Shown: positions 28,001-38,859 of the stretch, piece by piece
Layout of the letters: each line of letters opens with the position of its first letter
How positions within the stretch are numbered: position 1 is the first letter of the stretch
Source: Ephydatia muelleri
Taxonomy: Eukaryota > Porifera > Demospongiae > Spongillida > Spongillidae
NCBI GenBank assembly: GCA_013339895.1
Contig: JABACO010000049.1
Coordinates: 152,001-216,000, forward strand
DNA length: 64,000 nt
Direction: 5' to 3'
Translations under genes and position numbers: made by a program
The notes under the pieces: generated by a model
What the model saw: the letters and a program-made list of their open reading frames with translations, nothing else
Database searches by the model: none
What the model was told of the DNA's origin: nothing

Positions 28001-31000
28001 GAGAGGGTGTGGCTTGGGGTGGAGCATGGGGGCAGAAGCCCTCCCTTCCCCTCCCCACCAGGTATATGGCCCACCCACCTGGCTGGGCCCACCTTTGTTT
28101 ATGCTATGCAGTGATTAATTAAGATACACTTAGTTCCTTTCCCCCAATGCCCTTTTAGAATGGCTCTGTGCATAGATATCAATAGATATCAGCAGGTTAT
28201 TGTACTAATTTGCATTACATATCTGCATTGCATGGCCGAATATTTAGTGCAGGTAAATTAGTTGGTGATTTTAAGCCACTGCAAATGCTAATGCTTGACC
28301 GATGGGAGCACTCCCCCATACCCCCTAGCTGGATGGGAGGGGCACCTACTCCCTCACCCAACCCATGCAGTCCCCTTCATAACAGCTGCCTATTACCACT
28401 CCACTTCTATCTTTACAGGATGGATGGACTCCACTGATGGAGGCATCATCAAAAGGGCATGTCACATGTGTGCAGGTGCTGGTGGATAGGGGTGCACAGA
28501 TCAATCATCGGACCAAGGTGAGTGTAATTTGAGATCAGACCAATGTCTGTTGCTGACACATCCCTGATGTGGAGAGGGCATGGTGTATGTGATCATTGCC
28601 CTCATGGCCCTCTGTAACTAGCATAGGGGAGGGCTGGATATACATGTAGGAGAGCCCATCTAAGCAAGCCATGACATGGGTGCTGTTTTACATGTACATA
28701 CTGGAGAGAGGGGTGGGGCACAATGTGGAGCATGAGGGCAGATGCCCCTCCTCCCCCTCTCCCCCCCAACCAGCTATATGACCCACCCACCTACCTTTGT
28801 TTATGCGGTGATTAATTAGGATACACTTAGTTCTGACCCTCCCCCATCCCAATGCCCTTTTAGAATGACTCTGTGCATAGATATCAATAGATATCAGCAG
28901 GTTATTGTACTAATTTGCATTACATAACTGCATTGCATGGCCGTATATTAAGTGCAGCTACATTTGTTGGCTTTTCCATGTTTAACGTGTACTCATACGT
29001 GTTTAAGTGGTGACTTGAGTGAAAAGGGCACTGTCTGTGGGGTCCGACAAGCTTGATGCAAACATACCTTTCTAAGAATACTAGTGCACATGGTTTACAG
29101 TGAATCAACTCAATCACATGCAACTACAATACGATACATATACTGATGAATGGAATATGTGAGTTCACAATCCTCCCTTCATTCAGACACTGGTGTCTAA
29201 ATAGTGTGTTGGCTTCTTGATTGTCCGTCCATACCTGGTGATAATTGTCCGTTGTCCAAATGGTTACTGCGTTGATGGGGGGCCAATGGTGATGTGGTGG
29301 TCACCGAGGTTAGCTTCCCAGGCATGTCACCAGGTTCTGTGTCACTAGAGTCAGGTAATACCTCTGGGACTGGGTTATGACAGCTGGCATGGGTACCTCA
29401 GGTATTATGGGTAGCTCTGGTCAGCAGAGTCACCTTGCCTGTCCAACCTCCACTCTGGTTCAACTGCCATGCTACCTGATTCATCCTCTATTCCATTTCC
29501 AACACCTGTAGTAGTCATCTGGTCTGCATGTCTCTTCCACACTCCACCCCCATCTATTTCCACCTTGCATGACTTACTGCTCAATTGTGGCTGTTTGCCA
29601 CCGAGAATGACCAGACCTGTAATCCCTAACCATAACTCCGTTTCCAACATCACAAATGCGTTCAACAGCTGCAGACCTTGACAGCTCCTATCTGATATTT
29701 TATAATACTGATTCCCTCAAGTCTGTCATCAGAAGACTGAGTCTGCATTGTAGATCCCTCCCCATCATCAATGTTGCCGGTGTGGCTTCTGTGGTAGAAT
29801 GTCTTTCGTTTCGGTAGTTCAATAAGAAGCTGGCCAGGCTGTGCTGCAGTGCTTGTTTTAATGTTTGAACAAAGCATTCTAAAGTTTTGGGCCATCCTGA
29901 TTGAACATATTTGAACACCTTTGACAGAAGTGACCCTCTCTCTTTCTCTCTTTAGATGCCCTGCTGTAACTGGAAGTAAGTCCATTTGCTTCATGGTAAA
30001 CACATTTACTTCTTCTGGGTTCTCACCTGTTTGCTGATATGGAATGGGTAGCCTAGACAGAGTGTCCACATTAGCATGTTGGGTCATTCTACGGTACATG
30101 TATATGACATCACATACCGCAGAACGACCCAATGTGCTTGTGTGGACAGGCTACCCATTCCATATCAGCAAACAGATCATGAGGCCAATCACATCAGCTC
30201 ACTCAAAATATGCTTGACTCTCTAACTTTTGCTACCAGTTATTAAGCTACTAAATTTATATTTATCGCCTGATTATCAAGTCCCCAGGCCAATATACGTT
30301 TGTACTACGACCTTTTGTATCAATAATGGGGAGTGTTCCTGCCAATAACTACCATAAAGTGTAATGAATGGTAATAATTTAAGAGCCAATGGATAGAGAG
30401 CAGCGTTTGCTGTTCACGTACATATCTGAAATCGGAGCGTTCGTTTCTAAACAACAAAGTTATGGTGGAACTAAGTTGACCTAAAATTATTATATTAGCA
30501 TCAGTCCTTATTCAAGGTTATTGGCCGTAATTGAACTTGCATCTCTGGTATTTCCAGAGATATTAATTGGAATGGAGCGCAAACACACATCGTTTGTTTA
30601 GTTTCATGTAGGCAGCGCTTGTTAAGGGCACGCCTTCTCCCGCAATAATTTAATTCGCATGATTTACACAGCTAAAGACTATTATCTACACAGATAGCTG
30701 TGTAAAACATGCGAATGAATATATTAATGCGGGAGAAGCCGTGCCCTTAACAAGCTCTGCCAACCATCATTGTGTGTTTACGCTCTATGCCAGTTAATAT
30801 CTCTGGATCCAATCGCGTTGAATAAGGACCGACGCTACTTTTCGTGCGCTTTGGGAGGAGTACCGTATCCCATCCAGTCAGCTGCTCTAACCTCCCCAGG
30901 CCCGTAGGCTGGTCGGGAGACGGGGGGGGTTCGGGAAAGCAATAAGGTGGAACTGAATAAGAGCGGGGGTGGGAGCAGGAGGGGGCATAGCCCCCTCTCG

Positions 31001-34000
31001 CACAGCGCTTCCCCATCGGGGTCTGGGGCGGAGCCCCAGCCGCTTTGCAACTTTTGCAATTTTTCAGCCACAAAACATAGCATAATTGCACAGAAAATAC
31101 CCCAGTTTGTGTTCCCGTTCAATAATGAAATATATGTACAAGTACATGTAGGTCTGGCTTGCGAGTTGCGAGTCTAAAGGCTGGCATACACGGAGAAACT
31201 TCCGGGCGATTTGTCGTATGCAACTCATGATCAAATGACTACATGTAACAGTATGCATGGGTAAAAGTTTCGCAATTCTGATGGTTTGCGGAACTTCTAC
31301 CCATATTCATTTGAGTTGCATGTGAACCCGTAATTTAATTCACGGACCCTCCCCTTGTTCCGCTGCTGCTGTTTGTTGTGCGGTATGTTGGTGCTGTCAC
31401 GAAAATTTTGGTCCCCCCCCCCCCCCAAAATTGGTCCCCCCGGACCAATTTTTATGAAAAAAATCGGTCCCCCCCGGAGTAATTTTGTCTGAAATATTTG
31501 GTCCGCGCATGCGTATTTTGGTCCCCCCCCCCCCTTTTTTTGTGAAGTGATCAGCGGCGATCGGATGAGAATGTATAAAAATAAGAGAAAAAGGGCTAGA
31601 GATGGTACGATACTATATGCATAGGCTTTTTGGTTGTAGATGTACGATTCACCTAGAACTCAGAGCTATTGCAACATCATACATGCAGCACAATGCTGAA
31701 AATTTGTCATGTTACCTTAATGCTCACGAAACAATGGACGAGTATCTAGCAAGAACAGACATGCACAGTTCATCTGTCTGCATGGGCTACGGAAGTTGAA
31801 ATTTTTGCAGTGTCCAATATGTTGCGCACACCTATATAATGTTGTTTTGTCAATCTGGACATTCTTACAAGTGGCTACACTTTTTGCCACATCCATGTGA
31901 AGACAGCAATGTTGTGCATGCGCATTCCAAAGAAGCTGTTTATCTGGTCAATACATGTGACCACTATGAACCTGTTAGGCGAATGTGATATAGGATTAGC
32001 TCATTTATATTAATAAATGAATTATTCGTGTCTCAATCTCTTTTTTGCATTGTTTGATTAACATATGTTTAATAACTTTGCACAACAAATCAACACACCG
32101 AATGTCAGTGGAAACGGTCACTCAGTTATACTTGCATGCAACAAATCGATTAACTACGTCATGGTACTCATCCTAAATAGCCAACGGCCCTTTCACACTA
32201 CCCGGTACACTTTTGGCAAGGGCGGTACACTTTTCGCAACCAAATTGTACCTGGTGGTACCTTTTATTTCAGCTGGAAAAAAAGGGGGGGACCAAATTTT
32301 TCAAAGGGGGACCGATTTTTTCAGAAAATATTGGTCCCCCCGGACCATTTTTTTCTGAAATATTTGGTCCGGGGGGACTGTTTTTGGGGGGACCAATTGT
32401 TACGTGACAGTGCCCCATTTAGAATGGATGTCCCGCTCCTAAGCCTATACATGTATTGTTATCTCATTCTCGCGGGCTATAGCTATACATGTATAGAAGT
32501 AATGAATAAATTGTTTTGATGGCAAGCGGAACTAGTTCTGACGAGCGGGGGGGGTCGACCGAACCCACCGACCCCCCCCAGCCTACGGGCCTGCTCCCCC
32601 ACTGAGGTCTAGGGAGGAGCCCAGAAGCATTGCTAACGTAGCTATTTTGATGTTGACAAAAGAATTGTCAGAAGCAAGGAATACAAAAAGACTGTCCGTC
32701 CCTCTTGACAAATTAATCTAAAAGTGAGGCTGCTCTTGTTGTAGCTGTCATAGTGTCATGTTGAATGGCTACATAGTTAGTGAATTTCCTCCATGTTTCT
32801 CTCGCTCAAAGTAGCAAAAGAAGCAGCAGGGCACAAAAGACCAAACATCCACCATTAAGACATATGGAAAAGTCCTCGAGCAGTCTAGTACCCGTTTTGT
32901 GCACTATTACAATTATAATTGGACTTCTTACATACAGTGTATGTCGTGTCCTCCATTATAAGCCAGTGGTGTGTCCCCACCAGCTATATGACACACCCAC
33001 CTGGTGGGTCATATAGCTGGTGGGGACATAGTATATGTGATCATTGCCCTCATGGTCCTCTGGCTTACTTTGTGATGTTTGTGCAAATCATAGACAAGGT
33101 TATATAGAGGAACTGGGGGGCAGATACGCATCCCCACCCCCACCAGCTATATGACCCACCCACCTAGCTAGGTCCACCTTTTTTTATGCGGTAATGGATT
33201 AGAATACACAAAGCACCCACAAATCGATCAATACCACATTTAGTTAATGACTATCTTTTAACTTTTGCACAGATTGTTTGTTTATGCTATGTAGTGATAA
33301 ATTAGAATACACTTAGTTCCTTTCCCTTTTAAAATGGCTCTGTGCATATATATCAATAGATATCAGCAGGTTATTGTACTAATTTGCATTACATAACTGC
33401 ATTGCATGGCCGAATATTTAGTGCAGGTAAATTAGTTGGTGATTTTAAGCCACTGCAAATGCTAATGCTTGACCGATGGGAGCACTCCCCCATACCCCCT
33501 AGCTGGATGGGAGGGGCACCTACTCCCTCACCCAACCCATACAGTCCCCTTCATAACAGCTGCCTATTACCACTCCACTTCTATCTTTACAGGATGGATG
33601 GACTCCACTGATGAGGGCATCATCAGGTGGGCATGTCGCATGTGTGCAGCTGCTGGTGGATAGGGGTGCACAGATCAACCATCAGGACAAGGTGAGTGTA
33701 ATTTGAGATCAGACCAATGTCTGTTGCTGACACATCCCTGATGTGGAGAGGGCATGGTGTATGTGATCATTGCCCTCATGGCCCTCTGTAACTAGCATAG
33801 GGGAGGGCTGGATATACATGTAGGAGAGCCCATCTAAGCAAGCCATGACATGGGTGCTGTGTTTACATACCAGAGAGGGGGGTGGGGCACAAAGTGGAGC
33901 ATGAGGCACATGCCCCTCCCCCCACCAGCTATACATGTACATGTATGACCCACCCACCTGGCTGGGCCCATCTTTGTTTATGCGGTGATTAATTAGAATA

Positions 34001-35057
34001 CACTTAGTTCTTCACCTTCCCCCTCCCCCGTCCAATGCCCTTTTAGAATGGCTCTGGGCTTAGATATCAGAAGTTAATTGTACTAATTTGCATTACCTAA
34101 CTGCATTGCAAGGCCGAATATTAAGTGCAGGTACATTTGCTGGTGTATTACATGTATGTTGTTCAAGGCCAGGAAATCGTTTGAATCCTGCTGAAGTGAA
34201 CTGGGGCCCATTATCTGTTACCATTTGCAGCGGTATTCCCACCAGGCAAAGATAAGACACGGCATTGACGCTGTTAGGATATGTTTTGGGGTTTAGGGTT
34301 TAGGGTTTAGGGCCTCGCCGAAGGCGCGAGGGACCAGGTCAATTTGCACCCGGAATCTGAATCCAGTGTCAAAAACCACCCGTCCAACACCAATTTTTTT
34401 AGCAATGTTTTGGCTGTCAACGACCACTGGACGAGGGTGCCTTTGGCGCCATATTAATACTCCTAGCATGCAGTTCATCCACTGTCCTGTCTGGTGGTCG
34501 CGTTGAATAGGGACCGACGCTACTTTTCGTGCGCTTAGTTGACATCATGATACACTATCATTGCCCCTTTTCATACTCCTTTGCTGCCATCTCTAAATGA
34601 TGATGAGTTGCAATATTTGAAAAGTATAGTCATAAAAGGTTGTACCAATTTGTGATCTTCAGCCTGGTTTCTTATTGATACAGGGGGTGACTCCTCTGCT
34701 TCCATCTTTATGTGCAATCTAAAGGACCTGATGAATGATATTGCCTCCAAGATCCCTGCCAAGTGGAGGTCAGTTGGCATCCAGTTGGGACTTCCAAGTG
34801 GCACTCTTGACAGCATTAAGGAAGAGATGGCAGGAAAACCACATGCGTGTGTTGATTCATTTGAGCAAGTATTCACTACATGGGAGCGACAAGGCCCCAG
34901 TCCATATACCTGGAATACCATCATTGAGGTGTTAAGAAAACCAGCAGTTGGAGAGGTGGCTCTGGCAGATGAATTAGAAGTCAAACATTTGAAATCCACA
35001 CAACCAACCCATGCCACACAGCACCCATCACGCATTCCTACATGCTCAGACATGTAA
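25054..35057 (+). CDS. Ankyrin-repeat / Death-domain gene
   Basis: Exons seen: 25054-25071 (MASSDK), 25238-25336, 28419-28517, 33593-33691 and a terminal exon 34685-35057. The three middle exons are each exactly 99 bases, phase 0, one 33-residue ankyrin repeat per exon (DGWTPLM...GGHVACVQLLVDRGAQI). The last exon encodes a Death domain. All have GT..AG borders. Such ankyrin/Death proteins act in intracellular signalling, often innate immunity or apoptosis (family knowledge). The join to the Death exon is phase-inconsistent (33691 ends phase 0, 34685 needs a phase-1 donor), so an exon is missing or undetected. Introns are full of transposon remains. The start ATG is in AATATGG context before a strong donor. 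Confidence 0.8.
25387..25561. repeat. Palindromic MITE in an intron
   Basis: CACGGCCA...TCTGAATCAGAT...GGTGATTCAGTCGC pairs with GCGACTGAATCACC...GAATCAGATTC...TGGCCGTG, about 60-base arms. Inserted just after the first ankyrin exon. Confidence 0.75.
25640..26800 (-). mobile_element. Old Ty3/gypsy pol fossil in an intron
   Basis: Minus-strand fragments resemble the integrase core of Ty3-like elements (VDELCAIF ... ). The same sequence recurs at 29000-30140 and in part near 34190-34260. Heavily broken, many interruptions; old. Confidence 0.6.
27290..28930 (+). repeat. Segmental duplication, copy A
   Basis: Shares long collinear similarity with 32600-34140, starting at GAGCCCCAGAAGC and including the intron, a full 99-base ankyrin exon and both splice sites. 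The two ankyrin exons are therefore recent duplicates. Confidence 0.85.
29000..30140 (-). mobile_element. Old Ty3/gypsy pol fossil, second copy
   Basis: Minus strand shows an RNase H/integrase junction-like piece (DTLSRLPIPYQQ, NVFTMKQMDLLP) and an integrase core piece (NYRNERHSTTEATPATLMMG). The left part matches 25640-25940. Broken in many places. Sits in an intron of the ankyrin gene. Confidence 0.75.
30141..30499. other. Intronic stretch without gene
   Basis: A short inverted match to 30030-30110 (GGCTACCCATTCCATATCAG) marks a rearranged end of the pol fossil. Nothing else recognised. Confidence 0.5.
30500..30855. repeat. Fold-back element
   Basis: Arms of about 150 bases pair imperfectly: GTTAAGGGCACGCCTTCTCC with GGAGAAGCCGTGCCCTTAAC, and TCCAGAGATATTAA with TTAATATCTCTGGA. 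The right end, GACCGACGCTACTTTTCGTG, recurs alone at 34510-34540. Confidence 0.8.
30856..31040. repeat. G/C-rich MITE of the GGGGCGGAGCCCC family
   Basis: Contains GGGGTCTGGGGCGGAGCCCC, also seen near 27290, 32600 and 40170. No coding capacity. Confidence 0.65.
31389..32414. mobile_element. Non-autonomous element with GGTCCCCCC ends
   Basis: Left end GCTGTCACGAAAATTTTGGT followed by C tracts; right end ACCAATTGTTACGTGACAGT preceded by G tracts; these are inverted copies. Near each end the short palindrome GGTCCCCCCGGACCA repeats several times. The interior has no recognisable transposase. Confidence 0.65.
32600..34140 (+). repeat. Segmental duplication, copy B
   Basis: Collinear with 27290-28930, with small insertions and deletions; carries the ankyrin exon 33593-33691. 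Confidence 0.85.
34287..34313 (+). repeat. Short TTTAGGG repeat
   Basis: GGGTTTAGGGTTTAGGGTTT with three units of TTTAGGG, the plant/alga-type telomere motif, next to GCCTCGCCGAAGGCGCGAGG. It lies inside an intron of an animal-type gene. Confidence 0.8.
34685..35057 (+). CDS. Terminal exon with Death domain
   Basis: Acceptor TTGATACAG|GGGG. Read as GG then GGT GAC..., it encodes LMNDIASKIPAKWRSVGIQL, LGLPSGTLDSIKEE and FTTWERQ...NTIIEVLRKP, the classic Death-domain pattern (W-x3-GI-x-LGL, ...TW...L...L). It ends with TAA at 35055-35057 after a short polar tail. It belongs with the upstream ankyrin exons or could be a separate small gene. Confidence 0.85.
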
Positions 35058-35943
35058 TTCTATAGTTTAATGAAGTTGAACTTTGATCTACCTGTAATTG
35101 AAGGAATCTGTTGTGATGAATGCATCTTTTTTTCTTTTCATTCTTAGTTGCTGCGTTCTTTAAATGTATATTCATGATTTTCAGTAGCTGTTATTGCTGC
35201 TATGTCCATTACACGTTTGCAAGTATTAAAATAATTATGTTATCAAAGGAGTTATATAAGAGGAAGTATGCATGGAGAATGGAGCTGATGTTATGGTTTT
35301 TTGAAAGTCGATAATTTCCATGTTTTGTACAGTATCTCTGCTAGTCAACAGGATTTCTTATGCACCATATACAGTAAGTACATGTACACCCATTCACTTT
35401 CTTGTTAGTGATTCAGTGCCAAGAGGTAGTAAAATTGATTATAAATCGCATTTAATGCCTCTCGCTTTTGATCATGATCAATTCATTCGAAGTGAACAGA
35501 ACAGAATGCCAGGACAAGAAGGGAGAGAAGGCAGACAAAGCCCAAGGTTCCCAACAATAAGTTAAGAACAATTGATAGATGCTCCACAAAGAGAGATAGA
35601 TCTACTATACAATTTGATTATTGGGCCACTCTGATCCTCTTAATCACTACAGGTTGTGGAAACTCTGGCTACCATCATTGTGAGAGAGAGTAATGAATAG
35701 GTGAAGCAGCCACTCTTGGTCATCCATATTTATGTATTGCATGTTGTGTAGCCTTTAGTACTGACTGTATGCATGTCGTAATATTATTATTACATCAAAT
35801 GAATATGAAATAAATTTTCAATCCAAAATGAAACTGGTAAGAAACCTTTGAGAGAGTGCTTTGTGGGAGGAACAATATCTTAAGGGAAGGACCTGGGGAG
35901 GAGCAACCCTTCAATACTGAACATGTGCCAATCTCAACGATTC
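35058..35943. other. 3' flank of the Death-domain gene
   Basis: AT-rich with ATTAAA and AATAAA-like signals (about 35226 and 35808), consistent with 3' UTR and intergenic sequence. No further gene seen. Confidence 0.5.
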
Positions 35944-38193
35944 CTACTTCTCTGCAAGCAGCTGCTTGACCAGCTCTGTCTGGAAGCTCAGCAACTTAAC
36001 CCTCTCCTTGTCCCTGCTGGCTGTTTTCTGATGGTGTGGGAAGAAACACAGCTATACAAAGTCACATGATAGGTGTGGGTGTGGTCCAGACCTCCATCTG
36101 AAGAGTTGTCAGATCATCGCAGCTAGACTTCAGTTCAGGCTGCTGACAGCTGCAGAAGTTCCCACTCCCTAGTCTTGCTCATCAGAGCCTTCACCAGCAG
36201 AGTGGCCTGGGCACCAAGCTGTGCTTCTCTTGGCAGGATTTGGAAGCTTTCATGTCCACCACCTGATCTGCTCGTGCACACATCTGGAGAGGGGAGGGGG
36301 TGGAAGAGAGGGAAGGAGAGGTGAGGGAAGGAGAGGTAAGGGAAGGAGAGGAGAGAGAATGAGAGGTGAATGAAGGAGAGGAGAGGGAAGGAGGGAGATG
36401 GAAGGGGAGGAGAGGGAGTAGGGAGATGGAAGGAGAGGAGAGGGAAAAAGAGGAGAGAGGAGAGGAGAGGGAAGGAGAGGAGAGGCAAGGAGAGGAGAAG
36501 GAAGGAGAGGAGAGGCAAGGAGAGGAGAGGGAAGGAGAGGAGAGGGAAGGAGAGGAGAGGAGAGGGAATAAGAGGGAAGGGAAGGAGAGGAGAGAGAAGG
36601 AGATGTGAATGAAGGAGAGGAGAGGGAAGGAGGGAGATGGAAGGAGAGGAGAGGGAAGGAGAGGAGAGGGAAGGAGAGGAGAGGGAAAAATTAGAGAGGG
36701 AAGGAGAGGAGAGGGAGAGGAGAAAGATTACAAGCAGAATGGTAAATACAACAATCAAATATATAAGGCACATAGTCTATTCTTGACAACTCAGTGTTGA
36801 ATCACCTCAGAGTTTAGGCCTACGAGAGCATCTCAGCTAAACATGACATCTAAGCTTCACTAGGGCCTCCTCCCCTTCCCGTTTACTTTGGAAGACTGTA
36901 ACCTGGCCATTATATTATTTATCAACGTATGCTCAGTGGCTGATCAATGCTCAGAACTACTAAACAAACCAACTATTCCATTTACATATGTACACCTGCA
37001 GATACATGCGGTCTATATGCACACATGCACATGGTGTATATCCACACACATCCACACACATACTACACACATACTACACACATACAATCAAGTAGACTTA
37101 CCTTCTTGGACTGTTCAGCTGTGAGTTGAGCTGGTAATTGTATGATTTCACCGTCAGCCGTCTTCCTCCCCCTCCTCTCCCTCATCAGCCATTTTGTCCT
37201 TCAGCAGTGTCTAGGCATTCTGGTGTGTTGGGCATCCTATTCCCTCAGAGCCCCCTGGTGCTCCTGTGGCCACTTCATGTTCCAATTGCTGCCTCCCCTT
37301 CCTCAGACTGGCTAGCTCCTGGCTGCCCTCCAGAGATGACACACACACTGGCCGTGCTCTGCTTGGAGGGTGGCCAACTGGGCCAGGTCCCCAGTCTCTG
37401 TTCCATCTGGCTCTGAGCATATTGTCTGGGTGGGCGTGTCAATGGTGATATCACACTGAACAGGCAGCTGGAGATGATGGAAGAAGGAATGATCAAACAA
37501 CACAACAGCCCATGTGTGGATGTGCCCCATGAATGTTATTGCACTTTAGAACTCCATGCAGCAAAGGTGTTCTAATAATTGCCCACTGCATTCGTACTAT
37601 ACTACATGTAGGCTTAACAAGTGGATGAAGTATGTGTAAGAGCTGTGAATAAAAGGAATGATGACAAATCTAAGCCCCTGTTCCCAATACCAAATGACAT
37701 GCACTTCCTTTACACACATACATGTATACACCCAGAAGCACACACATACATACACAAGCACACAAATAAACAAACTCATGATCAGCTCAAACTTACTGTA
37801 GCCCTGGTAACATTCAGTTCCTCTCTCAACCACCTATACTCCTCCTTTGGCTGCTCACACTCCACACTCTGTTCCTGCAGTGTTCTGTTCCCCTTCATGA
37901 GGTGTGTCTCCAGGTCATGTGACCGCTCCAGGCTAGCTGTGGCTTCTCCTAACTCCCTCATGTGACTCTTTAGATGCCCCGCCTTATCTGATAGGCTGTG
38001 GCCCCTCCCATCAGACGACTCTCCAGAGAGATGATAGGAACACAACTATGTTACTGTCATTGAGATAGACATTGTCTGGGGGATAGGGTTTGGTTGTCAG
38101 GAGGTGGAACTTGGTCACCATGGTTACTGTTGTCATGACACTTAACAAGAGCCTGCTTTGCTCCAACTGCTGGTCCCCAGTCTCATCTTCCAC
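35944..38193 (-). pseudogene. Remains of a coiled-coil protein gene
   Basis: Minus-strand exon-like blocks rich in heptads: 38193-38130 (VEDETGDQQLEQSRLL), 38020-37797 with clean splice borders (SHMRELGEATASLERSHDL ... EEYRWLREELNVTRAT), 37480-37270 (QLATLQAEHGQ; SLEGSQELASLRKGRQQLE), 36290-36070 and a final exon 36027-35944 (VKLLSFQTELVKQLLAEK, then TAG). The 38020 and 36027 exons are open. The middle blocks switch frame within themselves, so the gene looks decayed, or the assembly has indels. Function cannot be named beyond coiled coil. Confidence 0.6.
36280..36725. repeat. Polypurine (GGAGA)n minisatellite
   Basis: About 445 bases made almost only of G and A in GGAGAGGAGAGGGAA units, with a larger repeat beginning GTGAATGAAGGAGAGGAGAG at 36366 and 36605. 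It lies in an intron of the coiled-coil gene; frames across it are artefacts. Confidence 0.95.
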
Positions 38194-38383
38194 AATGAAG
38201 GGAGCTAGTCTGACTGGTCACTGTCAGAAGTGGTGGACACTCCCAATGCTTTGCACTGAGAGGGGTAGGGAGAGGACTGGGGACCTGAGGGATGGCCAAA
38301 GAGCTTCTGGTGGGAGTGGGAATGGACTGGGGAGGAGGTAGGTAATATCTTGAGGAAGGCAATATTTTGAGGTAGCCTGGAAA

Positions 38384-38463
38384 GACTTTGTGTAAGTGAA
38401 ATTAAAGAGGTACATCATGATAAGGTATCATGATGTACCTCTTTAATTTCACTTTCACAAAGT
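38384..38463. repeat. 80-bp hairpin
   Basis: ACTTTGTGTAAGTGAAATTA...ATCATGATA pairs with TATCATGAT...TAATTTCACTTTCACAAAGT, loop about 4 bases. Confidence 0.9.
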
Positions 38464-38470
38464 AACCATG

Positions 38471-38632
38471 GTGGGAGAGACCTTCCCTTGGATGGTCTAG
38501 GACTACTTCTTCGATGGAGCAACTTACAGGAATCAATCTATCATGTGGATCTGATCCACATGATAGATTGACTCCTGTAAGTTGCCCCATCAAAGAAGTA
38601 CTCCTAGACCATCCAAGGGAAGGTCTCTCCCA
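38471..38632. repeat. 160-bp hairpin
   Basis: TGGGAGAGACCTTCCCTTGG...ATGTGGATC pairs with GATCCACAT...CCAAGGGAAGGTCTCTCCCA, almost no loop. Adjacent to the previous hairpin, 8 bases apart. Confidence 0.9.
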
Positions 38633-38859
38633 CATCATAAGGGACACTAACACTTGGTGAGACAATTGTGGGATCACGGGGGACTGCCCCTAAGACTGCA
38701 CCATGTTCTGGGGAGGAGGTAGACAGGCTGGGGAAGAGTGTAACATGTGAGTACAACGGTTGCTTGTCTATGACTTTGCCACGTTTCCTGCATTAATTGT
38801 GGGGGTAAATAGGCCTACTGTATACTTCGGCTTTACATCACCCGGTTCCAAGACTCAGT

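Noticed and set aside
36135-36773. Leu/Ser/Pro-rich 212-residue frame and Glu/Arg/Gly-rich frames opposite
   Set aside because: Translation of a polypurine minisatellite.
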